Below, one piece after another: positions 9,783 through 17,915 of a stretch of DNA of 64,000 nucleotides; within the stretch, counting starts at the first letter, position 1, and every line of letters starts with the position of its first letter. The position numbers and the translations under genes were made by a program. Source of the stretch: Paenibacillus sp. HB172176 (GTDB lineage: Bacteria > Bacillota > Bacilli > Paenibacillales > Paenibacillaceae); NCBI RefSeq assembly GCF_011947265.1, contig NZ_JAATHD010000028.1, positions 17,146-81,145 of the forward strand, in the 5' to 3' direction. A model generated the notes under the pieces. The model searched no databases and had not been told where the DNA came from. It saw only the letters and a program-made list of their open reading frames with translations.

Positions 9783-10283
9783 TTATACTCGCTTGGCTCC
9801 GCGGCCTCCGCGTTTGCCTTCTGTATTCTTCTTGAGAGAAGAAATCCGCTCTTCGCTGTCTTTCAAGAAGCGTGACATTTTATCCTCGAATGACGGTTTG
9901 CCGTAAGACGGTCTGCCAGACGATTGTTTGTTGAAGGGACGTCCGCCTCGGTCACTGCCTCCGCGGTTGAATCTTTCTCCACCGCCAGCACCCGGACCTC
10001 CTGTGCGTTCGCGATGTTCGCGTTGTGGCGGAGCTTGACCTTCCGGCCGGTCTACAGCTTGCTTAATCGATAATCCGATCTTCCCGTCCTTGTCGACGTT
10101 GATCACTTTGACCTTCACGATATCGTCAATCTTCAGATGATCCTTAACGTCCTTGACGTAGTTATCGGCAATCTCGGAAATGTGAACGAGACCTGTGACA
10201 CCTCCCGACAAGTCGACAAATGCCCCGAAATGCGTAATTCCCGTTACTTTCCCTTCTAACTTGGCGCCCACTTCAATTGCCAT
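9783..10283 (-). CDS. yabR: S1-domain RNA-binding protein YabR
   Basis: A 166-residue protein with one S1 RNA-binding domain at residues 5-75 (GAKLEGKVTGITHFGAFVDL, then GLVHISEIA and KVKVINVDKDGKIGLSIK), as in polynucleotide phosphorylase and ribosomal protein S1. The rest is a low-complexity tail rich in Gly, Arg, Ser and Lys, longer than in B. subtilis YabR (about 128 residues). The domain points to RNA or ribosome binding; the precise role is not established. It sits between divIC and spoIIE as in Bacillus and closes its operon with a strong terminator. Confidence 0.9.
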   Translation of the reverse strand: MAIEVGAKLEGKVTGITHFGAFVDLSGGVTGLVHISEIADNYVKDVKDHLKIDDIVKVKVINVDKDGKIGLSIKQAVDRPEGQAPPQREHRERTGGPGAGGGERFNRGGSDRGGRPFNKQSSGRPSYGKPSFEDKMSRFLKDSEERISSLKKNTEGKRGGRGAKRV

Positions 10284-10414
10284 AAAATAAAATGTTCCTC
10301 TCTCGAAAGTTTTATGCTGCTATCGTGATTATAACCGAACGGCCGAATGAAGGTCAACAGACTCCTGCCTGTTTCCCCGCGCTTATTGCAATTATTAAGG
10401 AATTATAATAGGTA

Positions 10415-10723
10415 TTAATTGCTGAAGATCTGCTTTTCTCCTTCTTTCACCATGCCCTGCTCTTTGGTCGCGAGCTGTGAAATATATTCCGGGTCGTTCA
10501 ATTTATCTATTTGACTCTGCAGGTCCTGGCTTTGCGCCCTTGCGGCCTCCAGCTGCGCTTGTGTCTCGATGTATTTCGTATGCGTTGTGTTCTTCTGCTG
10601 CATCTGGCCGAATAAAGTGTACGCAGCCCAGCCCATGAATATGACGATGAAAATCATCCACAGCTTGTACCTGCGCTTAGCGCCGGACACGACAGTAGAT
10701 TTGTTAACCGTTGCAGTAGCCAT
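10415..10723 (-). CDS. divIC: Septum formation initiator DivIC (FtsB-like)
   Basis: A small bitopic cell-division protein of 102 residues. A basic N-terminus is followed by one membrane segment (LWMIFIVIFMGWAAYTLF, about residues 22-40) and a coiled coil (about 45-75), the standard DivIC/FtsB layout. It acts with FtsL and DivIB in the divisome at the division septum. The ATG at 10723 is chosen because AAGGAGG lies 11 nt upstream; the frame extends 11 codons further into yabQ without support. It follows yabQ by 5 bp, as in Bacillus. Confidence 0.9.
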   Translation of the reverse strand: MATATVNKSTVVSGAKRRYKLWMIFIVIFMGWAAYTLFGQMQQKNTTHTKYIETQAQLEAARAQSQDLQSQIDKLNDPEYISQLATKEQGMVKEGEKQIFSN

Positions 10724-10728
10724 TGACG

Positions 10729-11340
10729 CTAATCCCTCCTTAACCAATGCTTCCATTTGTTCACTGCCGCCGCTTTCAGCCTTCCTATTCCAGCGCGCAA
10801 TTGCAGCTTGCTCCAGTAAGGCTTCAGCAAGCGCCAGAGCGGCTTAATCATCGGTCGCAACATCCACCAGAGCAATATGTAGATAGGACGAAGCAATTGT
10901 ATCACAATTTTCATGAGGTAAATAGTGATTGCAGTCCCAAATCCTAGGCTCACAATGGCAATTTTATAGAGCAAAAGTATTGGTTTTACAACTATAATAT
11001 GAAATACCTTCAAAACGAACCGTATCAATGCTTGCGCGGCTCTAATCATCCACCGGACGGACCTGATCACCGTCTTGCTCATGAACCAATGATAGATCAG
11101 AACGCCGATGGCAAGTCCCAGGAATACGTATGCCCGCACCTCGCCGTTGTTGCTGGCATACAACATTCGGAATACCACGACAGCCGCAGTCATCCAGTAC
11201 AGGATATCGAGCACCGGCAGCCACCACCTGGGAAACCTCAGCTCATTCGACAACACCCGGTAGCCGTCGAACACAATGCCCATCCCGAGCCCGGATAGCA
11301 GCATAACCCCCATCGTCAGCCATTGTACGCTCAGCGTCAC
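10729..11340 (-). CDS. yabQ: Spore cortex biosynthesis membrane protein YabQ
   Basis: A 203-residue polytopic protein: hydrophobic segments at about 5-22, 40-58, 70-86 and 110-150, with a basic, Trp/Leu-rich C-terminal tail. In B. subtilis YabQ is a sigma-E-dependent protein of the outer forespore membrane needed for cortex formation. The first codon overlaps the yabP stop by 4 bp, indicating translational coupling, and divIC follows directly. Sequence similarity beyond the hydrophobic pattern is modest, so the call leans on gene order. Confidence 0.85.
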   Translation of the reverse strand: MTLSVQWLTMGVMLLSGLGMGIVFDGYRVLSNELRFPRWWLPVLDILYWMTAAVVVFRMLYASNNGEVRAYVFLGLAIGVLIYHWFMSKTVIRSVRWMIRAAQALIRFVLKVFHIIVVKPILLLYKIAIVSLGFGTAITIYLMKIVIQLLRPIYILLWWMLRPMIKPLWRLLKPYWSKLQLRAGIGRLKAAAVNKWKHWLRRD

Positions 11341-11621
11341 TTGAACAGCTTCCCGAACAAGCCCTTGGATTTGTTCGCGGCGGCGCCGTCGAGATAGGCG
11401 AGGGAGTGGACAACACCTTCAATCGCTACCAAGCCCTGATCGAGGCTCAGATGCTTGATATGCAGATTCTGTCCCGTTACGGTAAGAAAGCCAAGCTCCG
11501 TGTCGAGCAGAAATTCCTCGCTGTCGAAGCTCTCCACATTGGTCACGCCAGTAAGCTCAAGCAGCTTCCGATTGATCAACTTGATCTCTTGCCCTTTCGG
11601 CCCCTTGCCTTGTTCAGCCAT
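11337..11621 (-). CDS. yabP: Sporulation protein YabP
   Basis: A 94-residue soluble protein of the YabP/YqfC family: INRKLLELTGVTNVESFDSEEFLLDTELGFLTVTGQNLHIKHL is typical of the family's small beta fold. In B. subtilis yabP is made in the mother cell under sigma-E and is needed for efficient sporulation, together with YabQ. It begins the yabP-yabQ-divIC-yabR run. A clear sigma-E promoter could not be assigned upstream. Confidence 0.92.
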   Translation of the reverse strand: MAEQGKGPKGQEIKLINRKLLELTGVTNVESFDSEEFLLDTELGFLTVTGQNLHIKHLSLDQGLVAIEGVVHSLAYLDGAAANKSKGLFGKLFK

Positions 11622-11915
11622 AGACTCGTCCTCCGCTTCGTTAACGCGTAGAGGTACCGCGCTCTCATTATCCCTATTAGGTTATGAGGGGAGGACAAGG
11701 ATTAGAACCGGCGGATCAGACGCATTGCCCGCTGAATTCGTTAGACACAGATAACAGGTAATAAACCGTCTGAACGATTATGAAACAGGCTAGGGTGGCG
11801 GAGGTCCATTCATGCTATAATAAGTTCACAATGATTTCTTACAAATTAGGTGAAACGACTGCATCATGAAACAGCTCCGTGTTCCTTTGGCGAGGCACCA
11901 AATTTTAAATAAAAA

Positions 11916-11944
11916 TTGACAATTTCTTGCAAACCAAATAAAAT
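11916..11944 (+). promoter_or_regulatory. Sigma-A promoter of the MATKDDIAN-repeat gene
   Basis: TTGACA (11916-11921), 17 bp, TAAAAT (11939-11944). It points at the GTG start 60 bp downstream. Confidence 0.75.
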
Positions 11945-11953
11945 AAACATACG

Positions 11954-11967
11954 CAAACAAATGTTCG
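11954..11967. promoter_or_regulatory. Candidate LexA (SOS) box
   Basis: CAAACAAATGTTCG: one half-site GTTCG is perfect and the other has one mismatch to the Bacillus-type CGAAC-N4-GTTC pattern. It covers the expected transcription start (about 11951), where a repressor would block. A single site with a mismatch, so tentative. Confidence 0.4.
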
Positions 11968-12003
11968 CTTATCAAATTTTCTTTGTCGAAAGGAAGTGCG
12001 CCC

Positions 12004-12474
12004 GTGCAAGAGGAAATTCTGCAGCAAATCGTCGCAAAGTTGCATGCCATTGAATCAAGACTGGCTCATACGCCAACCCGGGATGACATTGCCAACATGG
12101 CAACCAAAGACGATATTGCCAACATGGCAACCAAGGACGATATCGCCAACATGGCTACCAAAGACGATATCGCCAACATGGCTACCAAAGACGATATCGC
12201 CAACATGGCTACCAAAGACGATATTGCCAACATGGCGACCAAAGACGATATTGCCAACATGGCTACCAAAGACGATATTGCCAACATGGCGACCAAAGAC
12301 GATATCGCCAGAATTGAAGCCGAAATGTCTCGAATGAATGTCAAATTGGAGGCTACTTTCGAGCAGGTTGTCCGTAATTCGGAGTTAATCGCATCCTTTA
12401 TGGAGACAGCCTCGACGGTCCAACGACATGAGATCGAAATCAAACTGCTTAAGAAAGCAGTGGCCAACTATTAA
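12004..12474 (+). CDS. Protein built of nine-residue MATKDDIAN repeats
   Basis: A 156-residue protein of unknown function. The start is GTG 12004, with AAAGGAAG 7 nt upstream; the frame opens earlier at TTG 11983 without a site. A short helix-forming N-terminus (EEILQQIVAKLHAIESRL) leads into nine DDIA units and eight MATK links in exact 9-residue register (about residues 27-102), then a helical C-terminus with heptad-like spacing. No signal peptide or membrane segment. The repeats suggest an extended helical or coiled rod; comparable ATKDDI repeats occur in uncharacterised Firmicute and phage-associated proteins. It has its own promoter and strong terminator, so it is a monocistronic accessory gene. 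Confidence 0.75.
   Translation: MQEEILQQIVAKLHAIESRLAHTPTRDDIANMATKDDIANMATKDDIANMATKDDIANMATKDDIANMATKDDIANMATKDDIANMATKDDIANMATKDDIARIEAEMSRMNVKLEATFEQVVRNSELIASFMETASTVQRHEIEIKLLKKAVANY
12082..12309 (+). repeat. 27-bp in-frame tandem repeat
   Basis: Eight to nine copies of a 27-bp unit (core ATGGCNACCAAAGACGATAT) encode the nine-residue repeat. Differences are almost all synonymous third-base changes, so selection on the protein or recent expansion by slippage is likely. Confidence 0.95.
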
Positions 12475-12484
12475 GGTTTAGAAT

Positions 12485-12533
12485 AAGCTCGCAGCTTCTT
12501 AGTCGTTTGGATCTAAGAAGCGCGAGCTTTTTT
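12485..12533 (+). terminator. Strong terminator of the repeat-protein gene
   Basis: AAGCTCG-CTTCTTAG pairs with CTAAGAAG-CGAGCTT around a short loop, followed by TTTTTT. It starts 11 bp past the stop. Confidence 0.95.
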
Positions 12534-12564
12534 CCATGCCAGAATTAATAAAATGTCGAGGGTC

Positions 12565-13365
12565 TTACCGAAGCAACCGCAGCATCTGCACGACGGGCCT
12601 GCCATCGCCGCTCAGCTTAGCTTCGCGCGTGCGAAGCTGCGAGGAGCCGTCGCCGTCGAGGAAGATGCCGTCCTCCAGCTTGCTGTCGCCGACTCGCTCA
12701 AGAATCGCTTCGCGGAACTGCGCAAGCGTGCCCTTCGTCGTGCTGACGACGAGATAGAGCACGCCCTCTGTATCGTAAACCGCGGCCGAGCGCAGACAAT
12801 AATTGTCCGGTAGCGGCGCGTGCTCGAGCTCCGTCTGAACCAGCCATTCCTCTTCGCGATTCAGACTCATGCTGATGCCGCCTTGCGCCCAATAGTTGGC
12901 GGAATCGCTGACGACGAGCTGAGAGGCGCTGGATACGACCTGTATGCTGAGCCGGTCAAGCGCTCCATCCCAGACCAGCGTGCCTCGGTCATACTTGGCA
13001 TTGACCCTGCCGCTGCCGTAGCTGCCTCCCTCCTCATTAACCGGGAGTCCGTTCCACATGGACATGCTGAGAACGCTGTCTTGATAGAAGAACCCTCCAT
13101 TCACGCCGTAATAGGGTGCCCGGGCGACATTGTTCTCGATAAGCTCGGGCTTCACGTTATCCGGCAGCGTGGCAATGACATGCAGCTCCATCCCGTTCGA
13201 GGCCAGCAACGAAGCATAAGTATATTGCCGTGGCATATCCAGCTCCGGATCGGGCTCCCGCGCAGACGAATGGTTGGTCAGCAGCAGATACAAGCCTATG
13301 AAGAATGCAGCCGACATGAGCGTCAGCATGCCTATAATCGTTAGTTTCGTCCCATGAATTCTCAT
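12565..13365 (-). CDS. Phosphodiester glycosidase (NAGPA-like) family protein
   Basis: A 266-residue protein with an N-terminal membrane anchor (residues 8-30, IIGMLTLMSAAFFIGLYLLL) and an external domain of the phosphodiester glycosidase family: YGVNGGFFYQDSVLSM near 90-105 and the C-terminal LEDGIFLDGDGSSQL near 230-245. Characterised relatives cleave GlcNAc phosphodiesters; bacterial members are linked to cell-wall or exopolysaccharide sugars. The ATG at 13365 has GAAGG almost directly before it, so the start is not certain. It follows the alpha-mannosidase gene by 71 bp and may be read with it. Confidence 0.8.
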   Translation of the reverse strand: MRIHGTKLTIIGMLTLMSAAFFIGLYLLLTNHSSAREPDPELDMPRQYTYASLLASNGMELHVIATLPDNVKPELIENNVARAPYYGVNGGFFYQDSVLSMSMWNGLPVNEEGGSYGSGRVNAKYDRGTLVWDGALDRLSIQVVSSASQLVVSDSANYWAQGGISMSLNREEEWLVQTELEHAPLPDNYCLRSAAVYDTEGVLYLVVSTTKGTLAQFREAILERVGDSKLEDGIFLDGDGSSQLRTREAKLSGDGRPVVQMLRLLR

Positions 13366-13436
13366 CCTTCTATTATAGGCACACCCTGCTCCCGCGTACA
13401 GCTTGTTCTACGCTCCGACAGGCGCTGACATCTCAC

Positions 13437-16400
13437 TCACAACTCAAGCAGAAACGTCTTAATCTCGTAAGGCGCCAGCTCGAACGCGAGCTCCTGCGCA
13501 TCCTCTTCTCTCTTGCCGATCGGGCGCTCCATGAGATCGCATTCCTGCCAGCTCATCAACCGGAAATCGCTTGACAGCGCAACTCGGCCCCTCACGCCCA
13601 TATAGTCATGCAGCCTCACAACCAGTGCGTTGCCTTGCTCCGCCTTCTTGACCGCATCTATATGAATATGAATCGCATCCGTCTTCAGCAGCGATTGTCC
13701 TGCCAAGCCCGATGCTCCCTCCGCCGCATGCAGCGGATTATTCAACGACCAGGCTTCCCGCGCCGTGTTCGCTTCGGCCCAGTCCCCAACATGCGGATAC
13801 AACGAGTAGGTGAACACATGCTCGCCCTGATCCTGAACAGGATCGGGGAAGATCGACGACTTGATCAAGGACAGCCGCATCACATGATCCTTGATATCGT
13901 AGCCGTATTTGCAATCGTTCAGAAGACTGACGCCGTAATTCCGCTCGGACAGATCCGCCCATTGATGGCCGACCGTTTCGAATCTCGCATAATCCCAGCT
14001 TGTATTCCAGTGCGTCGGCCGCCTCACGTTGCCGAACTGAATGTCGTAGACCGCTTCCGTCGCGCGCACATTGACCGGGAACGCCGCCTTCAGCAATTGC
14101 TGCCGCTCCCGCCAATCCGCCTTGCTGACAAAGTCGATTCTGCGGCTCGCGCTATACACAATAAGCTGCTGCTCAATCGTCGAAGCCCCGTATGTCCACG
14201 CCATGCGCAGAACCGCCCGATGCTTGCCGTTCTCCACGAGCTCCAGGCATTGCAGAGCATTCACTTCCCTCATCTTCTCCTGATAAAACAAATCGATATC
14301 CCAAGCCTCGAAGTTTTTCGGCTTGTCCTCGAACACCTGCAGCACGTTGGCGCATTCGCCCTGCGGCAGCACCTCGCGCTTCGCTTCCTTGTCGAACATT
14401 CGCGTCATTTGGCCCGCTTCGTTAAACGCAATCTCATAATACGGTGTGGACAACGTCTCGCCATTCCAATGGAAGCGTTCCTGCGACAAACGCTCCTCCG
14501 ACACAATAGATTGTTGCCCTGGCTCGAATGTAAGGACAGCCGCACCCATGGACGGCATTGCCTTCACTTCCACCAGCCAGCCCCCATTCCTGTATTGGGC
14601 TTCAAGAGGTTCTCCTTCTGCCGACAGCCATAGACCTTCTGATTCCTCCAGCTCTATGCGGATAAGCTCGTCTCGTACATAGCCGGCGCTGTTAAAGAGG
14701 GTGTACGCTACGGACTGTCGACCGTTAGTCAAAGCGAGCTTATCGTGCCTCGTCGATGGACTCGACGATAAACCCGCCGATGCGATCAGCCACTCCTCAG
14801 CCTCCGAGCAAGCCTTCATGCCGATGCGCTCCGCTTCCTCGTATTCCAATCGGCAGTCCTCATATACTTCTGTAATCGACGAACCGGGAATGATATCGTG
14901 GAACTGGTTGCGAAGAATAATCTCCCATCCGGCGCGAAGCTGTTCTGCGGGGTACATCGACCACCCGCCCTCAACTGCCGCGCGCAGCGATTGCAGCCAT
15001 TCCGCTTCGCGGTACAGCAGCTCCAGCTTGCGGTTCATGCGCTTGTTATAAGCCTGGCTCGTATAGGTGCCGCGATGGTATTCGAGATACAGCTCGCCAT
15101 CCCAGGTATGAACATACCGATCCGTTCCATCAACCGCTTCGTGAAGCTTTTCAAAATAGTCGTCGGCGCGGCCCGGCACAATCTTCGGCAGACCCGGCAT
15201 CTCATTGAGTCGCCTGCGCATCTCGAGCATAGGACGGTTCACTCCGCCGCCTCCGTCGCCATAACCGTAGGACAGCAGCAAATCCCGATTGAAGTCCTTG
15301 TTGCGGTATTGATCCCATATGCCTTTGACCGAATAAGGCTCGATTAGTCCGTTGTAGGTGTACCAAGGGGCATGCGCGTCCGGCATATCCGGCGTCGTGA
15401 TGAAATGCGTCAAAATTTCCGTGCCGTCTATGCCCCGCCATTTGAAGGTGTCATGCGGCATCCGGTTATATTGATTCCAGCTGATCTTCGTCGTCATGAA
15501 GGTCTTAATGCCGGATTTGCGCAAAATTTGCGGGAGCGCCCAGCTATAGCCGAACACATCCGGCAGCCACAAATAATCGCATTCCACGCCGAATTCCTCG
15601 CGAAAAAATTGCGTGCCGTGCAAAATTTGCCGCACAAGCGATTCGCCGCTCGTCAGATTGCAATCCGCTTCGAGCCACATCGCGCCGCCAGCTTCCCAGC
15701 GATTCTCCCGAATCCGTTCCTTGATGCCCTCGTAGATTTGGGGATAATCCTTCTTGATATACGCATACAATTGCGGCTGAGTCTGAAGAAACACATATTC
15801 CGGGAACTGCTCCATCAACCGCAGCACCGTCGAGAACGAGCGGGCCGACTTCTCTCTTGTATGCTGCAGCCGCCAGAGCCACGCCACATCGATATGCGTA
15901 TGCCCAAGCGCGTGAACCGTAACCGGATGCTGCTTCTCTTGCTTTGAGATTGCGTCTTTCAGGCTGACCGCCGCCGCTTCCACCGAGTCATAGAACGACT
16001 CCGAGCCCGGATGCGACCAATCCACGAGCAGGAAGGCTCGATCTAGGGCAGTCAGCAAATCCTGCTTGGCCGGATGCGACTCCTCGAGCAGCTTCGCCGT
16101 TTCAAGCGCCGCGATTCCCGTAAAATAAAGATCATCCGCGAATGCGTCCAGCACCGCAAGATCCGCTCGCTTGAAGGCATGCTCCTGCTCAGAGGGCTTC
16201 CCACCGCCCTCGAGGCCCGACCATAGCCGGAAGGTCAGCTCCAGCGTCTTCCCTGCCGCATCCTCAGGGAAGAACACCTCCTGATGATTCGTGTCCACGC
16301 CTTGATAAGGAAATCCGTCCACATAAAGCAGAGATTCGAAGGCAGAATTATTGCCGCCCCCGGTCCGGCCGAAATCGAATAAACCAACGACTCTCTCTCC

Positions 16401-16637
16401 CTGCCAATCCGAAGGAACGGATACTGCTCGCTGCAGCCAAACATAACGGTCGCGGCCCTTCCACCGGTCATCCTTGCTCAGATACGTCTCTCCGCCGAGG
16501 CGAGGAGCTCGCTGAACGCCGTTCGCCTTCCCGGCATCCTCCTCCATCAGCCACTCGTCAAGCCCAATAATTCTTTTGTAACGAAGCGGCTCGAGCTCCT
16601 TCAATCTCTCTTGCATCTTCTCGACAATCCAAAACAT
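13437..16637 (-). CDS. Alpha-mannosidase, glycoside hydrolase family 38
   Basis: A 1066-residue intracellular enzyme releasing alpha-linked mannose. GH38 signatures: HTHIDVAWLWRL near residue 250 (zinc-binding His and Asp) and WLPDVFGYSWALPQIL near 359 with the nucleophile Asp. A jelly-roll N-terminal domain precedes the catalytic barrel and long beta domains follow, the normal size for bacterial class II mannosidases. No signal peptide. The ATG at 16637 is chosen for AAAGGAGG 6 nt upstream. A 14-bp palindrome just upstream (16655-16668) matches the one upstream of the LacI-type gene, so expression is probably LacI-repressed and induced by a mannoside. Confidence 0.93.
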   Translation of the reverse strand: MFWIVEKMQERLKELEPLRYKRIIGLDEWLMEEDAGKANGVQRAPRLGGETYLSKDDRWKGRDRYVWLQRAVSVPSDWQGERVVGLFDFGRTGGGNNSAFESLLYVDGFPYQGVDTNHQEVFFPEDAAGKTLELTFRLWSGLEGGGKPSEQEHAFKRADLAVLDAFADDLYFTGIAALETAKLLEESHPAKQDLLTALDRAFLLVDWSHPGSESFYDSVEAAAVSLKDAISKQEKQHPVTVHALGHTHIDVAWLWRLQHTREKSARSFSTVLRLMEQFPEYVFLQTQPQLYAYIKKDYPQIYEGIKERIRENRWEAGGAMWLEADCNLTSGESLVRQILHGTQFFREEFGVECDYLWLPDVFGYSWALPQILRKSGIKTFMTTKISWNQYNRMPHDTFKWRGIDGTEILTHFITTPDMPDAHAPWYTYNGLIEPYSVKGIWDQYRNKDFNRDLLLSYGYGDGGGGVNRPMLEMRRRLNEMPGLPKIVPGRADDYFEKLHEAVDGTDRYVHTWDGELYLEYHRGTYTSQAYNKRMNRKLELLYREAEWLQSLRAAVEGGWSMYPAEQLRAGWEIILRNQFHDIIPGSSITEVYEDCRLEYEEAERIGMKACSEAEEWLIASAGLSSSPSTRHDKLALTNGRQSVAYTLFNSAGYVRDELIRIELEESEGLWLSAEGEPLEAQYRNGGWLVEVKAMPSMGAAVLTFEPGQQSIVSEERLSQERFHWNGETLSTPYYEIAFNEAGQMTRMFDKEAKREVLPQGECANVLQVFEDKPKNFEAWDIDLFYQEKMREVNALQCLELVENGKHRAVLRMAWTYGASTIEQQLIVYSASRRIDFVSKADWRERQQLLKAAFPVNVRATEAVYDIQFGNVRRPTHWNTSWDYARFETVGHQWADLSERNYGVSLLNDCKYGYDIKDHVMRLSLIKSSIFPDPVQDQGEHVFTYSLYPHVGDWAEANTAREAWSLNNPLHAAEGASGLAGQSLLKTDAIHIHIDAVKKAEQGNALVVRLHDYMGVRGRVALSSDFRLMSWQECDLMERPIGKREEDAQELAFELAPYEIKTFLLEL

Positions 16638-16654
16638 AAGCGTCCTCCTTTGTA

Positions 16655-16668
16655 ATAACACGTGTTAT
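16655..16668. promoter_or_regulatory. LacI-type operator upstream of the alpha-mannosidase gene
   Basis: ATAACACGTGTTAT, a perfect palindrome identical to the core of the operator at 17777-17792. It lies 18 bp before the start codon. Confidence 0.8.
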
Positions 16669-16710
16669 AAACAGGCGATTGGAGAGACCGCAAAGGATCT
16701 CCCTCACCAG

Positions 16711-17754
16711 TTAGCCGTCCCTCTTCGACAAAATCGCGCTTTCGCCCGGAAAAATGCTTCCTTCGAGCCACAGCTTCTTCGTCTTGTACCTGGTGCTCCG
16801 CTCCATTTGGTCGAACAATTCCCGAACCGCCGCCTCGCCCATAAGGCTATAGGGGACTTGAACAGAGCTTAGGGCGGGCGCCATCTGCGCGTTGCCGCGA
16901 TTCGTATCGTCTCCGGCCATCAGAAGCACATCCCGGCCGACCGTCAATCCGAGCCGCCATGCCGCGCGGTAGAGATAAACCGCGCTGACGGACCAGTTGA
17001 TCAGAATAGGGGGCAGGGGCTCCTCGACGCTTAGCCGTTTTTGCAAAAATCGCATTGCCCAGGCCTCATCGTACGCTTCCATCGTATAGAACTCGGGCAG
17101 TTCCCCATGCTCCTTGCACCAATTCGCATAAGCGTCTTTGCGATCCCGCTCAGCCCAGTTCGTCGAGGCGCCCTCCAGATAAGCTTCGATATATATCGGC
17201 TTCGCGCCCGCCGACCTTCTCATGAACCGAAGCGCGTCTGTCATGCTTTTGCGATAATTCATAAGAATGGATGTAACGCCTGCCGTATCCGCGTAGCCTT
17301 CAATCGAAATATACGGGACGCGAACGAGTTTAATTGCCTCGAGCCACTGCGCATCCCCGTAAGAAGTCGCATCAAGCGTAATAATGCCGTCAATACTGCG
17401 CTGGCGATACAGATCAAGCAGCTCGTAGCGATCCGTATCCTCCGAGCTCTTGCCGCTGATCAGAATTTGATAGCCGCGCTCGGCGCAGGCCTTCTGCATG
17501 CCTTCCATCACCTGAAGGAACAAAGGATTATGCATATTGCCGAAGGCTGCGATACAACGGCTTACGCCAGTCTTCATGGCGCGGGCCCCGGCATCCACAT
17601 GATAATGGAGCTCTTCAATGGCCCGAAGCACCTTCTCCCTTGTCTCCTGGCTCACGCCGATGCCCGGCGTTCCGTTAATAACCGCCGATACCACGCTTCG
17701 CGATACGCCTGCCGCCTTGGCCACATCAAAGCTCGTCACTCTTTTTTCCTTCAT
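16711..17754 (-). CDS. LacI family transcriptional regulator
   Basis: A 347-residue repressor: N-terminal LacI helix-turn-helix (VTSFDVAKAAGVSRSVVSAVING, residues 5-27), hinge, and a periplasmic-binding-protein-like sensor domain from about 60 to 330. The ATG at 17754 is chosen because GAGAGGTG lies 8 nt upstream. The identical palindromes before this gene and before the mannosidase gene argue for autoregulation and control of that enzyme. The palindrome also lies in the divergent gap before the esterase, which may share the control. The effector is unknown; a mannose-containing oligosaccharide is the natural guess. Confidence 0.9.
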   Translation of the reverse strand: MKEKRVTSFDVAKAAGVSRSVVSAVINGTPGIGVSQETREKVLRAIEELHYHVDAGARAMKTGVSRCIAAFGNMHNPLFLQVMEGMQKACAERGYQILISGKSSEDTDRYELLDLYRQRSIDGIITLDATSYGDAQWLEAIKLVRVPYISIEGYADTAGVTSILMNYRKSMTDALRFMRRSAGAKPIYIEAYLEGASTNWAERDRKDAYANWCKEHGELPEFYTMEAYDEAWAMRFLQKRLSVEEPLPPILINWSVSAVYLYRAAWRLGLTVGRDVLLMAGDDTNRGNAQMAPALSSVQVPYSLMGEAAVRELFDQMERSTRYKTKKLWLEGSIFPGESAILSKRDG

Positions 17755-17776
17755 AATCTTCACACCTCTCTTCCAA

Positions 17777-17792
17777 TATAACACGTGTTATA
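17777..17792. promoter_or_regulatory. LacI-type operator in the regulator/esterase gap
   Basis: TATAACACGTGTTATA, a perfect 16-bp palindrome 22 bp before the lacI-type start codon and about 120 bp before the divergent esterase. It contains the CACGTG core of many LacI-family sites. Confidence 0.85.
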
Positions 17793-17915
17793 ATGAAGGG
17801 GCAATCTATCAAGTCGCTTCTCCAATTGCTATAATGACAAGGTGAATATCTCCAAGCTCTATGTGGAATTGGAAGATTTGCGAAACAAGAAACCCAATAA
17901 AAGGTGTGACTATTG

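Larger units (their letters stand above)
11622..12003. other. Divergent intergenic region between yabP and the MATKDDIAN-repeat gene
   Basis: It contains the plus-strand sigma-A promoter and LexA-like box of the repeat gene. On the yabP side no convincing promoter is visible. Confidence 0.5.

Noticed and set aside
12082..12309. CRISPR-like regular repeat
   Set aside because: The 27-bp units are contiguous with no unique spacers and lie in frame inside a coding gene.
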